Assembly (NCBI GenBank): GCA_947594595.1 | Contig: CANQEE010000008.1 | Location: 1 to 35,416 of the forward strand | Source of the DNA: an uncultured Bacilli bacterium | GTDB lineage: Bacteria; Bacillota_I; Bacilli_A; RF39; UBA660 | Direction: 5' to 3' | DNA length: 35,416 nt | Shown here: positions 25,242 to 33,887 of the stretch, one piece after another | How the letters are laid out: each line of letters starts with the position of its first letter | How positions within the stretch are numbered: position 1 is the first letter of the stretch | Translations under genes and position numbers: made by a program | The notes under the pieces: model-generated | What the model was told of the DNA's origin: nothing | Database searches by the model: none | What the model saw: the letters and a program-made list of their open reading frames with translations, nothing else

Positions 25242-25949
25242 ATGGAACTAAGAAAAGAAAGTGCTTCCTTCTTAGAAGAGCAAGAAGAACAAGAAGTTCT
25301 TGCACTTTTTCATAAAACGTTAGAAAAAAAAGAAAATCAAATTTTTCTTGTGGATACAATTTCAAAACAAGAAAGAAAAATACAAGATCTTTCTCAACAA
25401 AATCTTCCTACTGAAATAAAAATTGAAACAGAAGATTTGTTATTCTTTTTAAATAAAGATCCTATCGAAAAAAAATTTCATTTGACTCGAATTTTCTTCT
25501 CAAAAAAAGATGGAATCTATGAAAGTTCTTTGCACATACAAAAAAAGCATTTCTTTTCCATGCAATTCCTTGGTGAAACAGATATAAGTCAAGAACCTAT
25601 TTTTTATATCTTTGATCTTTCAAAAAAACAAATCAACTTTTCCATTACAAATTCTGAAGAATTACATAATTACTTCTTTGCTATTTATACGAAAGAAGAA
25701 GATGCTTGGGGAACTAAAAGTGCAGCGATGCGTTTTATTTTAAAAAAGGCCTGGCAAAAAGCACCTACTATCATGCAATATTTAGAAGAGAAAGAACCCA
25801 TTCTTCAAACAGCAAGAGAACAATTACTCCCACATCTTTTTGAAGAAAAACAAGAAAAACCCATAAAATTTCAGGTTCTTTCTGGAGGATTGGATCCAAC
25901 CTCATCAAAATTAAAAGAAAGTGGAAAAAATTCTCATAAAAAAGGATAA
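25242..25949 (+). CDS. Unknown 235-aa protein upstream of recU
   Basis: I do not recognise this soluble, Lys/Glu-rich protein. Residues 1-60 look helical. The middle (about 60-140) is beta-rich with alternating hydrophobics (KFHLTRIFFSKKDGIYESSLHIQ). A Trp-containing segment (DAWGTKSAAMRFILKKAWQ near 155-175) is the best candidate for a conserved core. The C-terminal ~30 residues are basic and low in complexity, possibly disordered. AGGTGATTCA precedes the ATG. The gene is read in the same direction as recU, 74 bases upstream, so the three may be one transcript. No membrane segment and no catalytic motif is evident. Confidence 0.7.
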   Translation: MELRKESASFLEEQEEQEVLALFHKTLEKKENQIFLVDTISKQERKIQDLSQQNLPTEIKIETEDLLFFLNKDPIEKKFHLTRIFFSKKDGIYESSLHIQKKHFFSMQFLGETDISQEPIFYIFDLSKKQINFSITNSEELHNYFFAIYTKEEDAWGTKSAAMRFILKKAWQKAPTIMQYLEEKEPILQTAREQLLPHLFEEKQEKPIKFQVLSGGLDPTSSKLKESGKNSHKKG

Positions 25950-26023
25950 AAAAGGAAAAGAATTCGTATACTTTCTATGGAAAAAAGATCTAAGTTATGC
26001 TATGATAAAAAATAGGTGAGGGA

Positions 26024-26614
26024 ATGAATTATCCAAATGGAGTCAAAAAACAACAAAAACAAAACATCAATTATAAAAATAGGGGAATGTGTTTAGAAGA
26101 TGATTTAAATGAAACCAATCTTTATTATAGGCAACAAGATATTGCTTATATCTACAAAAAACCAACTCCTATTCAAATTACAAAAGTAGATTATCCTTCT
26201 AGAGAAAAAGCAATTATCAAAGAAGCTTATTTTAAAGAGCCATCTACTACTGATTACAATGGACTTTACAAAGGATATTACATAGACTTTGAAGCAAAAG
26301 AGACAAAAATAAAGACTGCTTTTCCACTTTCGAACATTCATCCACACCAAATAGAACATATTCGAAATGGAATTCGTCATGGTGGAATTTGTTTTTTAAT
26401 TGTTCGATTCACCTTTCAAAACGAAACGTATTTATTATGGGGAGAAGATTTTATAAATTTTCTAGATCAAACAAAAAGAAAATCTATTCCCTATACCTAT
26501 TTTAAAGAAAAAGCGATAGAAATTCCTTTTATGTATCAGCCAAGATTACCCTATTTAACTATAATCGATAAAAGGATAGGAGGACATTATGAAAATGAAA
26601 AAAACGGGGGCTAA
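26024..26614 (+). CDS. recU: Holliday junction resolvase RecU
   Basis: A 196-residue nuclease resolving recombination junctions in Firmicutes. The family blocks are plain: NRGMCLEDDLNETNLYY near residue 19, IYKKPTPIQITKVDYPSR near 43, then TTDYNGLYKGYYIDFEAKET (residues ~76-95). The Asp, Glu and Lys of the last block form the PD-(D/E)xK-like active site. GGICFLIVRF and LLWGEDF follow. It is usual in Bacilli that recU pairs with the class A PBP gene; here the stop codon lies 26 bases inside the PBP1A frame, in the order recU-PBP1A. AGGTGAGGGA precedes the ATG. Together with RecA it supplies late and early steps of recombination. Confidence 0.96.
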   Translation: MNYPNGVKKQQKQNINYKNRGMCLEDDLNETNLYYRQQDIAYIYKKPTPIQITKVDYPSREKAIIKEAYFKEPSTTDYNGLYKGYYIDFEAKETKIKTAFPLSNIHPHQIEHIRNGIRHGGICFLIVRFTFQNETYLLWGEDFINFLDQTKRKSIPYTYFKEKAIEIPFMYQPRLPYLTIIDKRIGGHYENEKNGG

Positions 26615-29450
26615 ACAGAAACAAACAAGGACAGCAACAAAACCAAGAAGAGAAAAAAGACAGACAAAGACAACTTCTTCTGAGAATTTTTCAACAATCA
26701 AATGGATTCTTCTGATTGCTTTTCTTATTCTTTTAGTTGTATGCTATTTTTCAATTGGAGCTATTTTAACTATTTTCTTTGGAGTTGGAATTCTCTTAAT
26801 TGTTGGAATGGCAAGACTTCTTGATAAATTAAGGAATAAACCAAAGCAAAGAAAGATTGTCAATATTTTTCTCATTCTCTTTCTTTCTTTAGCTATTCTC
26901 TTTCTTATTTTAGTTTGTTGTTTCTTTATCTATATTGCTATTACAGCTCCTTCTTTTGATCCTAAAGAATTAGAAAGAAAAGAAATGACAATTCTCTATG
27001 ATAAAGATGGAAATGAATTTGCTAAATTAGGGGCAGAAATGAGAACCAAAATTACCTATGAAGAATTACCTCAAGTCTTTATTGATGCTTTAGTAGCAAC
27101 AGAAGATTCAAGATTCTTCCAACACAATGGTTTTGATGCACCTCGCTTCTTAAAAGCATCTGTTGGACAAGTCTTAGGACATAGTGATGCTGGAGGAGCT
27201 TCTACTATTTCAATGCAAGTTATTAAAAATAGTTATACTGGTTCTGAAAGTCATGGAATCGCTGGAATCATTCGAAAATTTACAGACATTTATCTAGCGA
27301 TCTTTAAATTAGAAAAAAATTATACCAAAGAGCAAATTTTAGAATTTTATGTCAATAACCATTTATTAGGAGGAAATGTTTGGGGAGTTCAACAAGCATC
27401 ACGTGCTTACTTCAATAAAGATGTTCAAGATCTAAATTTAAGTGAAGCAGCTACTTTAGCTGGTATGTTTAAATCTCCTAACTATTATCGACCTCATGTC
27501 AATCCAAAAAATGCAACTGCAAGAAGATCTACTGTTCTTTATTTGATGAAAACACACGGATATATTACAGAAGAAGAAAAGAAAATCGCGGAAAGCATTC
27601 CAATGGAAGATTTGGTGAATGTCAATGCCAAAGAAATGGCAACTGGAAATGCAGAATATCAAAGTTATATTGATACTGTTGTAGAAGAGCTTTCTGACAA
27701 ATATAACGTAAATCCTTATACAACACCTCTTCTCGTCTATACCAATATGGATCGTTCCAAACAAGATGGTGTAAATCGTGTGATGAATGGAGATGGATTT
27801 AATTGGCCAGATGATGTAATTCAAAGTGGTGTAACTGTTCTTGATACAGGAAGTGGAAAAATTCAAGCCATCGGTGCAGGGCGTGCAATCGGAGAAAAAG
27901 CTGTTGGAGTTAATACACTAAATTATGCAACAGGAATTTGGAGACAACCTGGGTCTACTGCAAAACCATTATTTGATTACGGACCTGGAATGGAATTTTA
28001 TAACTGGTCTACCTATGGAATTAACGATGGAGAAGATAATTATAGTCCAATCACAGATGAGCCTTATTCTTATAGCAATGGGCAACCTATTCACAACTGG
28101 GATTTAGGATACATGGGAACAATGACAATTCGAAGAGCGCTTGCTCTTTCTAGAAATATTCCTGCACTAAAAGCTTTCCAAACAGTTAGCACAAGTGAAA
28201 ATGGTGCTGGAAATAGAAAGATTTCTGAATTTGTACAAAATTTAGGAATCACACCAGAAACAGATGAAAGCACAACTAAGCTACATGAAGCTCATGCAAT
28301 TGGAGCTTTCAATCCTGGTGTTTCTCCAATGGAATTAAGTGCCGCTTATGCAGCATTCTCAAATGGAGGAACTTACTATGAACCTTATTCTGTAGAACGA
28401 TTTATCTATAGAAGTGATGCAAAAGAGATCAAGCACAAAGAAGTCAAACGTGAAGTAATGAGTGATGCAACAGCTTATATGATTACAAGTATTTTACAAA
28501 ATGTAGCAATTTATGGAAGCCCTATTCCAGGAGTTGCAGCAAAAACTGGAACAACAAACTGGGATGAAAATCAAAAAGCAATGTTTGGTATGAGTGATGA
28601 TGCAATTCGAGATTCTTGGGTCGTTGGATATACAACAAAAACCTTAATTGGTATGTGGTATGGTTATCCAGAAGCAGACACAGCAAGAGAAGGATATTAT
28701 TGTCATAACCTTGCTTGTTCTAATCAAAAAGACAAACTTTATAGAGCTTTGGCTGATAATATTTTTGAGAAAAATAAAGAGGAATTTAAAACTCCTGATA
28801 GTGTTGTTGGAATTGAGATGGGTGGAAATTTAGAATACTTTAAAAAAGGTCATGAACCAAAAAATAAAGTAGCATCTAAATTGGCTACTCCAACGGGTCT
28901 TACTGTTAGTTATTCTGGAGGAAAAGCATCCATTTCATGGAATGCGGTAGATCCACAAGAAACAGATGAAAACTATGGTTCTTTTGGATACAATGTGTAC
29001 TTTAATGACTCTTTATTAGGATTTACAACCAAAACAAGTTATACCATGAATACAAATGATCCTTATGGAACATATAAAGTAATAGCTACCTATCAAAAAT
29101 ATAATGCCAATCAAAGTGATCCTGCTACATATACACTTTCTAAACCAAAAGCAAATCTTACCATCAGTCCTTCTTCCTTTACTGTGAACTTTGGAACCAC
29201 TGTCGGAGAATTAGAAAATCAAATTAAAGTAAAAGAAGATGGCGCAGTTGTCTCTGTTACGGTGACAGCGATTAGTGTTGACAATCAAAACATGGCATTT
29301 TCTAATATCTTATCTCCTGGAAAACACAGTGTTAAATTTACTTTTACCTATAAAGGTGAAAGCAGAACAAGTGCTTCCATTATTGTAACAGTCTTAGAAG
29401 ATTCTAGCGGTGGAGAAGAAGAGGACAATAATCCAGAAGAAAACACATAA
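26589..29450 (+). CDS. ponA: Class A penicillin-binding protein (PBP1A type) with C-terminal Fn3-like domain
   Basis: A 953-residue bifunctional peptidoglycan synthase. A basic cytoplasmic tail (1-35) is followed by more than one hydrophobic helix (about 37-110), unusual since most class A PBPs have one. The GT51 glycosyltransferase has catalytic Glu172 in EDSRFFQHNG, GGASTISMQV and the EKNYTKEQILEFYVN helix. The transpeptidase carries Ser456 in PGSTAKP, SRN and KTGTTN from about Lys652. A fibronectin-type-III-like module (about 757-850) and an Ig-like tail end in an acidic Glu/Asn-rich segment. AGGAGG lies before the ATG, inside recU. GpsB encoded elsewhere in the window is a likely partner. 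The terminator overlaps the stop codon. Confidence 0.94.
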   Translation: MKMKKTGAKQKQTRTATKPRREKRQTKTTSSENFSTIKWILLIAFLILLVVCYFSIGAILTIFFGVGILLIVGMARLLDKLRNKPKQRKIVNIFLILFLSLAILFLILVCCFFIYIAITAPSFDPKELERKEMTILYDKDGNEFAKLGAEMRTKITYEELPQVFIDALVATEDSRFFQHNGFDAPRFLKASVGQVLGHSDAGGASTISMQVIKNSYTGSESHGIAGIIRKFTDIYLAIFKLEKNYTKEQILEFYVNNHLLGGNVWGVQQASRAYFNKDVQDLNLSEAATLAGMFKSPNYYRPHVNPKNATARRSTVLYLMKTHGYITEEEKKIAESIPMEDLVNVNAKEMATGNAEYQSYIDTVVEELSDKYNVNPYTTPLLVYTNMDRSKQDGVNRVMNGDGFNWPDDVIQSGVTVLDTGSGKIQAIGAGRAIGEKAVGVNTLNYATGIWRQPGSTAKPLFDYGPGMEFYNWSTYGINDGEDNYSPITDEPYSYSNGQPIHNWDLGYMGTMTIRRALALSRNIPALKAFQTVSTSENGAGNRKISEFVQNLGITPETDESTTKLHEAHAIGAFNPGVSPMELSAAYAAFSNGGTYYEPYSVERFIYRSDAKEIKHKEVKREVMSDATAYMITSILQNVAIYGSPIPGVAAKTGTTNWDENQKAMFGMSDDAIRDSWVVGYTTKTLIGMWYGYPEADTAREGYYCHNLACSNQKDKLYRALADNIFEKNKEEFKTPDSVVGIEMGGNLEYFKKGHEPKNKVASKLATPTGLTVSYSGGKASISWNAVDPQETDENYGSFGYNVYFNDSLLGFTTKTSYTMNTNDPYGTYKVIATYQKYNANQSDPATYTLSKPKANLTISPSSFTVNFGTTVGELENQIKVKEDGAVVSVTVTAISVDNQNMAFSNILSPGKHSVKFTFTYKGESRTSASIIVTVLEDSSGGEEEDNNPEENT

Positions 29451-29477
29451 AAGAGAGGACAGCCTCTCTTTATTTTT
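29450..29477. terminator. Bidirectional terminator between PBP1A and nth genes
   Basis: AAAGAGAGG (29450-29458) pairs perfectly with CCTCTCTTT (29463-29471) around a four-base loop, with T-rich tails both ways. It includes the last base of the PBP1A stop codon and part of the nth stop codon. Confidence 0.9.
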
Positions 29478-30114
29478 TCTTTTTATTTTGAATTTTCTTC
29501 TCCCTACAACTTTTCTGTAATGGACACTCATCACACATTGGTTTTACCGCCTTACAATAATATCGTCCAAAAAGAACAAGTTGTAAATGTCTTTTTCCCC
29601 AAGTTTCTTTCGAAAACTTTTTCATTAGTTTTTTCTCAACTTCTAAAGGGCTATCCTTTATTGCAGCAAGATAAAGTCTTTTACTAATTCTCTCTACGTG
29701 AGTATCCACCGCAATTGCAGGATATTGATACAATTCTGACAAAACTACATTTACTGTTTTTCTTCCAACTCCAGGAAAACTTTCTAAAACCTCCCTTTCT
29801 TTTGGAAGTATTCCACCATACTTTTCTTCTAAAATTGTAGCAATTGATTTTACATAACTTGCTTTTTTTCGAAAAGAACCAATAGGTTTTAAAATGGATT
29901 CTAACTCTACAAGTTCTGCATTAGAAAGAGCCTTTAAAGTAGGATATTTTGAAAATAAAATGGGAGTTACTTGATTTACTCTTTTATCAGTTGTTTGTGC
30001 ACTCAACACAACGGCTATTAAGAATTGCCAATCTTTATGATAGATGAGTTCACAATGTGGATTAGGAAACAAAAAATCTAAATATTCTTCTAATTGTTTT
30101 ACTTTCTCATTCAT
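29470..30114 (-). CDS. nth: Endonuclease III (DNA glycosylase/AP lyase)
   Basis: A 214-residue base-excision repair enzyme that removes oxidised pyrimidines. The helix-hairpin-helix is FPGVGRKTVN with catalytic Lys119, and Asp137 lies in AVDTHVERIS. The iron-sulphur loop is complete: Cys187, Cys194, Cys197 and Cys203, spaced C-x6-C-x2-C-x5-C. The C-terminus is a run of Lys. The start overlaps the dnaD stop region by eight bases, so translation is coupled. The dnaD-nth order matches that seen in B. subtilis. Confidence 0.97.
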   Translation of the reverse strand: MNEKVKQLEEYLDFLFPNPHCELIYHKDWQFLIAVVLSAQTTDKRVNQVTPILFSKYPTLKALSNAELVELESILKPIGSFRKKASYVKSIATILEEKYGGILPKEREVLESFPGVGRKTVNVVLSELYQYPAIAVDTHVERISKRLYLAAIKDSPLEVEKKLMKKFSKETWGKRHLQLVLFGRYYCKAVKPMCDECPLQKSCREKKIQNKKKK

Positions 30115-30769
30115 CTATCTCATCCTCAAACCAATTATATTCAAACATTTCAATCGATTGATCTTCTTCTTTTTTTCGATACTGATTTCTCTTCTCTACT
30201 TCTTTTTTAGTATGAATTCCCTTTTTATTCCACTCATACAAAATTTTATCAATATAACGCAAATTAGATACCCCATTAAAAGTTGCTTCTTTAATAGCCG
30301 CTTCAATTAACTCTTCCTTAAATCCATCTTCTAACCATGCTTTTATAATTTCCATCTCAATAGGGCTCAATGTTCTTCCAAATTCTTGTTCAATCATATC
30401 AAAGATTGTAGAATTAGAAACATGGTTCTCTTCTAAATCTTCCCTGACCTTTTCCATATAACGTCGATAAAAGTCTTCTAAAGATAAAAAATCTTCTAAA
30501 ATACCTTTTTCATTTTTCTTTGTTTCCATCCTCAAAAAATGTTTATTTTCTAAATCTCCTATATATTTCATAACTTCTTTCGAAGAAATTGATAAATCTT
30601 CTTCAATTTCCCTAGGATTAAAAGGCACATACTTCCCTTTATCTTTTAAATACATTAAAAGGATAAATTCAGGATAATCTAGTTTCCAACTTTCTCTAAA
30701 AGAATACATAGAAAAAGGAATCTGTATACTTCTCCCACATAAATGTTTTTGTAAATTTTCTTGATTCAT
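30107..30769 (-). CDS. dnaD: Replication restart/initiation protein DnaD
   Basis: A 220-residue DnaD-family protein acting in primosome assembly in Bacilli. The N-terminal winged-helix-like domain (about 1-90) includes FREIEEDL-like PREIEEDLSISSKEVMKYI. The C-terminal DnaD domain (about 120-190) holds IEQEFGRTLSPIEMEIIKAW and LRYIDKILYEW, the family signature. An upstream in-frame ATG at 30820 would add 17 residues. The ATG at 30769 has AAAGGTGATTTT ahead of it and is preferred. It lies between cca and nth in the same orientation, 20 bases after cca. Confidence 0.92.
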   Translation of the reverse strand: MNQENLQKHLCGRSIQIPFSMYSFRESWKLDYPEFILLMYLKDKGKYVPFNPREIEEDLSISSKEVMKYIGDLENKHFLRMETKKNEKGILEDFLSLEDFYRRYMEKVREDLEENHVSNSTIFDMIEQEFGRTLSPIEMEIIKAWLEDGFKEELIEAAIKEATFNGVSNLRYIDKILYEWNKKGIHTKKEVEKRNQYRKKEEDQSIEMFEYNWFEDEIDE

Positions 30770-30789
30770 AAAATCACCTTTTTCTTTTG

Positions 30790-31887
30790 TTATCCTATCA
30801 TAAATTGATGTTCTAAACAATAAGAAAGCAGCGCTTCTTTTTGATTAGCAACATGTCCTTTAACTACTTCTTCTTCCAGAAAAGAAAGTGTTTTATGAAC
30901 ATAAGGACCTGGTTCTTTTTTGAATGCTTTCATCAAATCTTTCCCATTGATAGCAAGCTCTCTACGACTATGAATGGGAAGAGATTCATATTTTTGAGCA
31001 ATCTCTTTTTTAGAAATTCCTACAAGTTCTCCTGCAACACTACTTGCATAAAGTCCATTTTCATAAAGAGAAAGCTCTGACAAAACTGCTTTGCTGGCTT
31101 TCCGAATTGATTTCATAAGAGCCTCTTCATTTTTGGAAAAAGGGTATTGTTTTTCTACTTCTAAAAAAGACCAAATTCCAATACTAGGTGGGAAATGTTT
31201 CAGCTTTTTCAATTTAGGAAGTTGTAACACTTCATCGAGTCCATAGATAAGTAAATAGGAAATTCCTTTCTGAACATTTGAAGAAGAAAAAATTTTATCA
31301 AGTTCCTCTTTTTTTCTTTCTTGAGACAAATTTTTTAATAATCCTTTCTTTCTATAGATGGCTTGTTCAATTTCTTGACTCAGAGAAAAATCTAATAAAG
31401 TTGCAAAACGAATTGCCCTTAAAATACGAAGGGCATCTTCTTCAAAACTCTCAAGACTAGGTTTTACTGTCTCAAGAATTTTTGCTTCCAGTGCTTTTTT
31501 TCCTCCTAATAAGTCAATAATTTCACCATGAGAATTCATACAAAGAGTGTTTACAATAAAATCACGACGAAGAAGATCTTCTTTCAAGTCTTGTATGTAC
31601 ATAACCTTAGTAGGTCTCCTATTTCCTTCATAACTAAATTCTTTTCGAAATGTGGTAATTTCAAAATGAATTTGATTGACTGATAATGTGACTGATCCAT
31701 ATTCTTTAGAAGGAAGAATAGCATCTGGAAAAATTTTGCATAATTGTTGTGGTGTAGCATTGGTAGTAATATCAATATCATTTGTTGTAATTTTTAATAA
31801 AGAATCTCGTACAAATCCACCTACTATATAGGCTTTATATCCTTCATTTTCAATTTTTTCTAATAATTTTAAAGCCGTTTCTTTCAT
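30790..31887 (-). CDS. cca: CCA tRNA nucleotidyltransferase
   Basis: A 365-residue class II enzyme adding or repairing the tRNA 3' CCA end. The active-site blocks are VGGFVRD (22-28), the metal-binding Asp37 and Asp39 in NDIDITT, RRDFIVN (motif B region) and FEEDALRILRAIRFA. The ATG at 31887 has AGAGGAGATCTT before it; an in-frame ATG 9 codons earlier (31914) lacks any ribosome site. The C-terminal half is longer and less conserved, as normal. A TATAAT box (31906-31911, leftward) just behind the HU terminator may provide its own promoter, with a poor -35. With RNase P it covers both ends of tRNA maturation in this window. Confidence 0.95.
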   Translation of the reverse strand: MKETALKLLEKIENEGYKAYIVGGFVRDSLLKITTNDIDITTNATPQQLCKIFPDAILPSKEYGSVTLSVNQIHFEITTFRKEFSYEGNRRPTKVMYIQDLKEDLLRRDFIVNTLCMNSHGEIIDLLGGKKALEAKILETVKPSLESFEEDALRILRAIRFATLLDFSLSQEIEQAIYRKKGLLKNLSQERKKEELDKIFSSSNVQKGISYLLIYGLDEVLQLPKLKKLKHFPPSIGIWSFLEVEKQYPFSKNEEALMKSIRKASKAVLSELSLYENGLYASSVAGELVGISKKEIAQKYESLPIHSRRELAINGKDLMKAFKKEPGPYVHKTLSFLEEEVVKGHVANQKEALLSYCLEHQFMIG

Positions 31888-31925
31888 AAGATCTCCTCTA
31901 ATTTTATTATACATTTAAAAGACAA

Positions 31926-31948
31926 ATAAAAAAAGCCTTAGGCTTTTT
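31926..31948 (-). terminator. Terminator of HU gene
   Basis: On the minus strand AAAAAGCC pairs with GGCTTTTT around a three-base loop, followed by more T. The HU stop codon overlaps its left arm. Confidence 0.88.
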
Positions 31949-32219
31949 AATTTACTGCATCTTTTAATGCTGAACCAGCTTTGAATGAAACAGCGTTTCT
32001 AGCAGCGATTTTAACAGTTTCTCCAGTTCTTGGATTACGTCCTTCACGAGCTGCTCTTTTTGAAACTGCAAATGTTCCAAATCCAACTAGTGGCACTTTA
32101 TCTCCTTTTACCAAAGCTTCTTTGATTGATTCGATTGTAGCATCAATTGCACGAGTAGCATCTGCTTTTGTAAGTCCAGCTTTTTCGGCAACTGCTTCTA
32201 CTAATTCAACTTTTTTCAT
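31947..32219 (-). CDS. HU family DNA-binding protein
   Basis: A 90-residue nucleoid protein that bends and compacts DNA as a dimer. The start MKKVELVEAVAEKAGLTKADATRAID and the VPLVGFGTFAVSKRAAREGRNPRTGE arm (about 47-73, with the intercalating Pro in RNPRTG) are standard. Length is typical. AGGGAGGAGTATTACA precedes the ATG. It has a clear promoter of its own (32268-32296) with an inverted repeat right at the predicted transcription start, and a strong terminator, so it is transcribed alone. Compared with its right neighbours it has the optimised codon use of highly expressed genes. Confidence 0.97.
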   Translation of the reverse strand: MKKVELVEAVAEKAGLTKADATRAIDATIESIKEALVKGDKVPLVGFGTFAVSKRAAREGRNPRTGETVKIAARNAVSFKAGSALKDAVN

Positions 32220-32243
32220 TGTAATACTCCTCCCTAAATGTTT

Positions 32244-32260
32244 TAAGCATACTATGCTTA
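32244..32260. promoter_or_regulatory. Perfect inverted repeat at the HU transcription start
   Basis: TAAGCATA-C-TATGCTTA: eight-base arms with a single centre base. It occupies the first ~17 bases of the predicted HU transcript, between the -10 box and the ribosome site. Either an operator or a 5' RNA hairpin. Confidence 0.55.
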
Positions 32261-32267
32261 CATATTA

Positions 32268-32296
32268 AGAATAGCATGTTACTTTTTAAAAAGCAA
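32268..32296 (-). promoter_or_regulatory. Promoter for HU gene
   Basis: Read leftward: TTGCTT (32291-32296), a 17-base spacer, TATTCT (32268-32273). Transcription should begin near 32261. Confidence 0.65.
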
Positions 32297-32536
32297 TATA
32301 AAATAAAGGAATTTTTAACTTTTTGTTGGATTAGGGAAGAAAAAAGAAAAATTTTTATCTTGATTTTTTCAAAAAATCTTTTCTTTGAAAAGTAAAATAA
32401 CTTCTTCTAAGGTAGAATTTTAATTGTTGATTTTTCTCTATTAAATTCAATGATTTCGAGTATTTATCTACTTCATTGTTTTTCATCTTAATTACTACTA
32501 TATTGATTATAAGATTTCAGATAAGATGTAAACTTA
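32297..32536. other. Intergenic AT-rich stretch between HU and the nucleotidyltransferase gene
   Basis: No gene I can support. It holds the AT-only-arm palindrome GATTTTTT-C-AAAAAATC (32362-32378), which could end the nucleotidyltransferase transcript, and a 43-codon leftward frame without a ribosome site. It marks the change from compact housekeeping DNA to the accessory segment. Confidence 0.5.
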
Positions 32537-33547
32537 TTATTCCGTAGAATTTCCATTATGATACTCTCCTTCAATATTTGATATTATTGAATGAGTTACA
32601 AGTTTATGATTTACATCAATGTTATTTTTTCTTTCCTCATCCAGTTTGTAATCAATCATCATATCTACGTGATCTTCGATCATTTGTGCATCGTATCTAT
32701 CTTTTGATCTAGAATTTTTCTTAAAATTATAAATACTTTCTAAACTCATCATTCTATATGGTATACCATTATGTTCTCTTATTTGATTAGAAAAAGACAT
32801 TTCTGTATATTCCTTAGAAAAATGATGCTCATCAACATATAATTGATTTTGATTTTCAAAGTAATACTCTTTCACAGTTATACTATTATCAAGTTGTCTT
32901 TCAAATAAGAATAATCCAATACTCATAGGAGTATCTTTATATACAATTTTATATTCATGACCATGAACTTCTTTATGACTCATATTACTGACAAAAGCAA
33001 AATCATGACTAGAATCCACTAATTTTTTTAAAGCAACTAATTGCTCTTCATTGACAAATAAATCTAAGTCTCCATGATATCTTTCTAACTGATGATTGAT
33101 TGCTAAATATCCCACTAAACCACCCGTATAATAACAATCAAAATTGTCATTTAATAACTCATTAAATTTATCAAAAACTTCCATGACTATTTGATGATTT
33201 TCAGATAATGACATCTTAGGATATTCCATATTCATGTCTTTAATCCAATTGAGTCTTTCGATTAAATTACTAGCAGATGTATATTTCTCAGAATTTAAAC
33301 TTATAATAGCATCAATATTTGAAAAAATATCCTCCTTAGTTATCATTTTTCTATCTAATAAATCATTTAATGAAACTAAAATAGCATCAATAGCATCATT
33401 TATATTCATTGAACATAATCTATGAATGGTATAAATAATTTCGTCTTGATTGGTTATATTTGCTTTTTGAGCAAATGTATGAACGAATTGAGTAATGATT
33501 CGTTTTTGATCTTCATTCATATTATATAACCTACTTTCTTTCATCAT
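32537..33547 (-). CDS. Putative MNT/LinA-like nucleotidyltransferase with helical N-terminal extension
   Basis: A 336-residue protein. Its second half carries the nucleotidyltransferase outline: YTGGLVGYL (Gly142-Gly143), HGDLDLFV with metal-ligand-like Asp160 and Asp162, and a late SRSKDRYDAQ (Lys282-Asp283, Asp286). These are comparable with the G-G, DxD and K-D-x2-D positions of lincosamide nucleotidyltransferases and of AbiEii-type toxins. The first ~125 residues are helical and unrecognised. A TATAAT lies two bases before the ATG-ATG start at 33547. That makes the start near ATG 33520 (MNEDQKRII, with AGTAGG ahead) possible. Function is open: antibiotic modification, a toxin without visible antitoxin, or tRNA/protein modification. 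It looks accessory. Confidence 0.68.
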   Translation of the reverse strand: MMKESRLYNMNEDQKRIITQFVHTFAQKANITNQDEIIYTIHRLCSMNINDAIDAILVSLNDLLDRKMITKEDIFSNIDAIISLNSEKYTSASNLIERLNWIKDMNMEYPKMSLSENHQIVMEVFDKFNELLNDNFDCYYTGGLVGYLAINHQLERYHGDLDLFVNEEQLVALKKLVDSSHDFAFVSNMSHKEVHGHEYKIVYKDTPMSIGLFLFERQLDNSITVKEYYFENQNQLYVDEHHFSKEYTEMSFSNQIREHNGIPYRMMSLESIYNFKKNSRSKDRYDAQMIEDHVDMMIDYKLDEERKNNIDVNHKLVTHSIISNIEGEYHNGNSTE

Positions 33548-33887
33548 TATATCACATTAGCAAATTATACTTTTAAAATTTATTTATCTATTTTGTTTAT
33601 GAAAAAATAATTAGCCTCTTAGGTTGTTTTAATATTTATGTCAAAATAACTTATTGAGAAATAATAAAAATTATTCAATGTTCGATTATTTATAATATCA
33701 ATTATAGTATAATATTTTATAGGAACATTTGATGTGAGTGTGATCCTCCAATCTTGAGAAAGAAAGAAGAAATATAATGAAAAAAGAACTTTTTGCAAGT
33801 TCTCTATATAAAAGTTCGAACAGAAACATCAATGGTACCCTAACGAAAGGAGTATGACAACTTTTGCTTTATATGTTTTTTAATTTT
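33548..33887. other. Non-coding or remnant stretch with short plus-strand ORF and hairpin
   Basis: 340 bases without a normal gene. On the plus strand there is an AT-rich region with TATAAT-like boxes (33690-33715) and a purine-rich stretch. A 26-codon frame follows (33777-33857, MKKELFASSLYKSSNRNING and six more residues). A hairpin, AGAACTT/AAGTTCT with a five-base loop, starts inside it near 33785. The frame ends in an ATGA overlap with a nine-codon frame. AAAGGAG lies two bases before that second ATG, too close for a usual site. It could be a leader-peptide region, a remnant of an inserted element or an antisense RNA to the next gene's 3' end. Confidence 0.4.

Noticed and set aside
30770-30820. 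Longer DnaD start adding 17 residues
   Set aside because: The internal ATG has a strong AAAGGTGAT site; the extension overlaps the 3' end of cca and is unlike the family.
31981-32268. 95-codon plus-strand frame across the HU gene
   Set aside because: Antisense shadow of a clear HU gene whose codon use explains it; no ribosome site.
32355-32486. 43-codon leftward reading frame (MKNNEVDKYSKSLNLIEKNQ...)
   Set aside because: No ribosome site before its ATG, AT-rich low-complexity product, and it ends in the AT palindrome; more likely chance.
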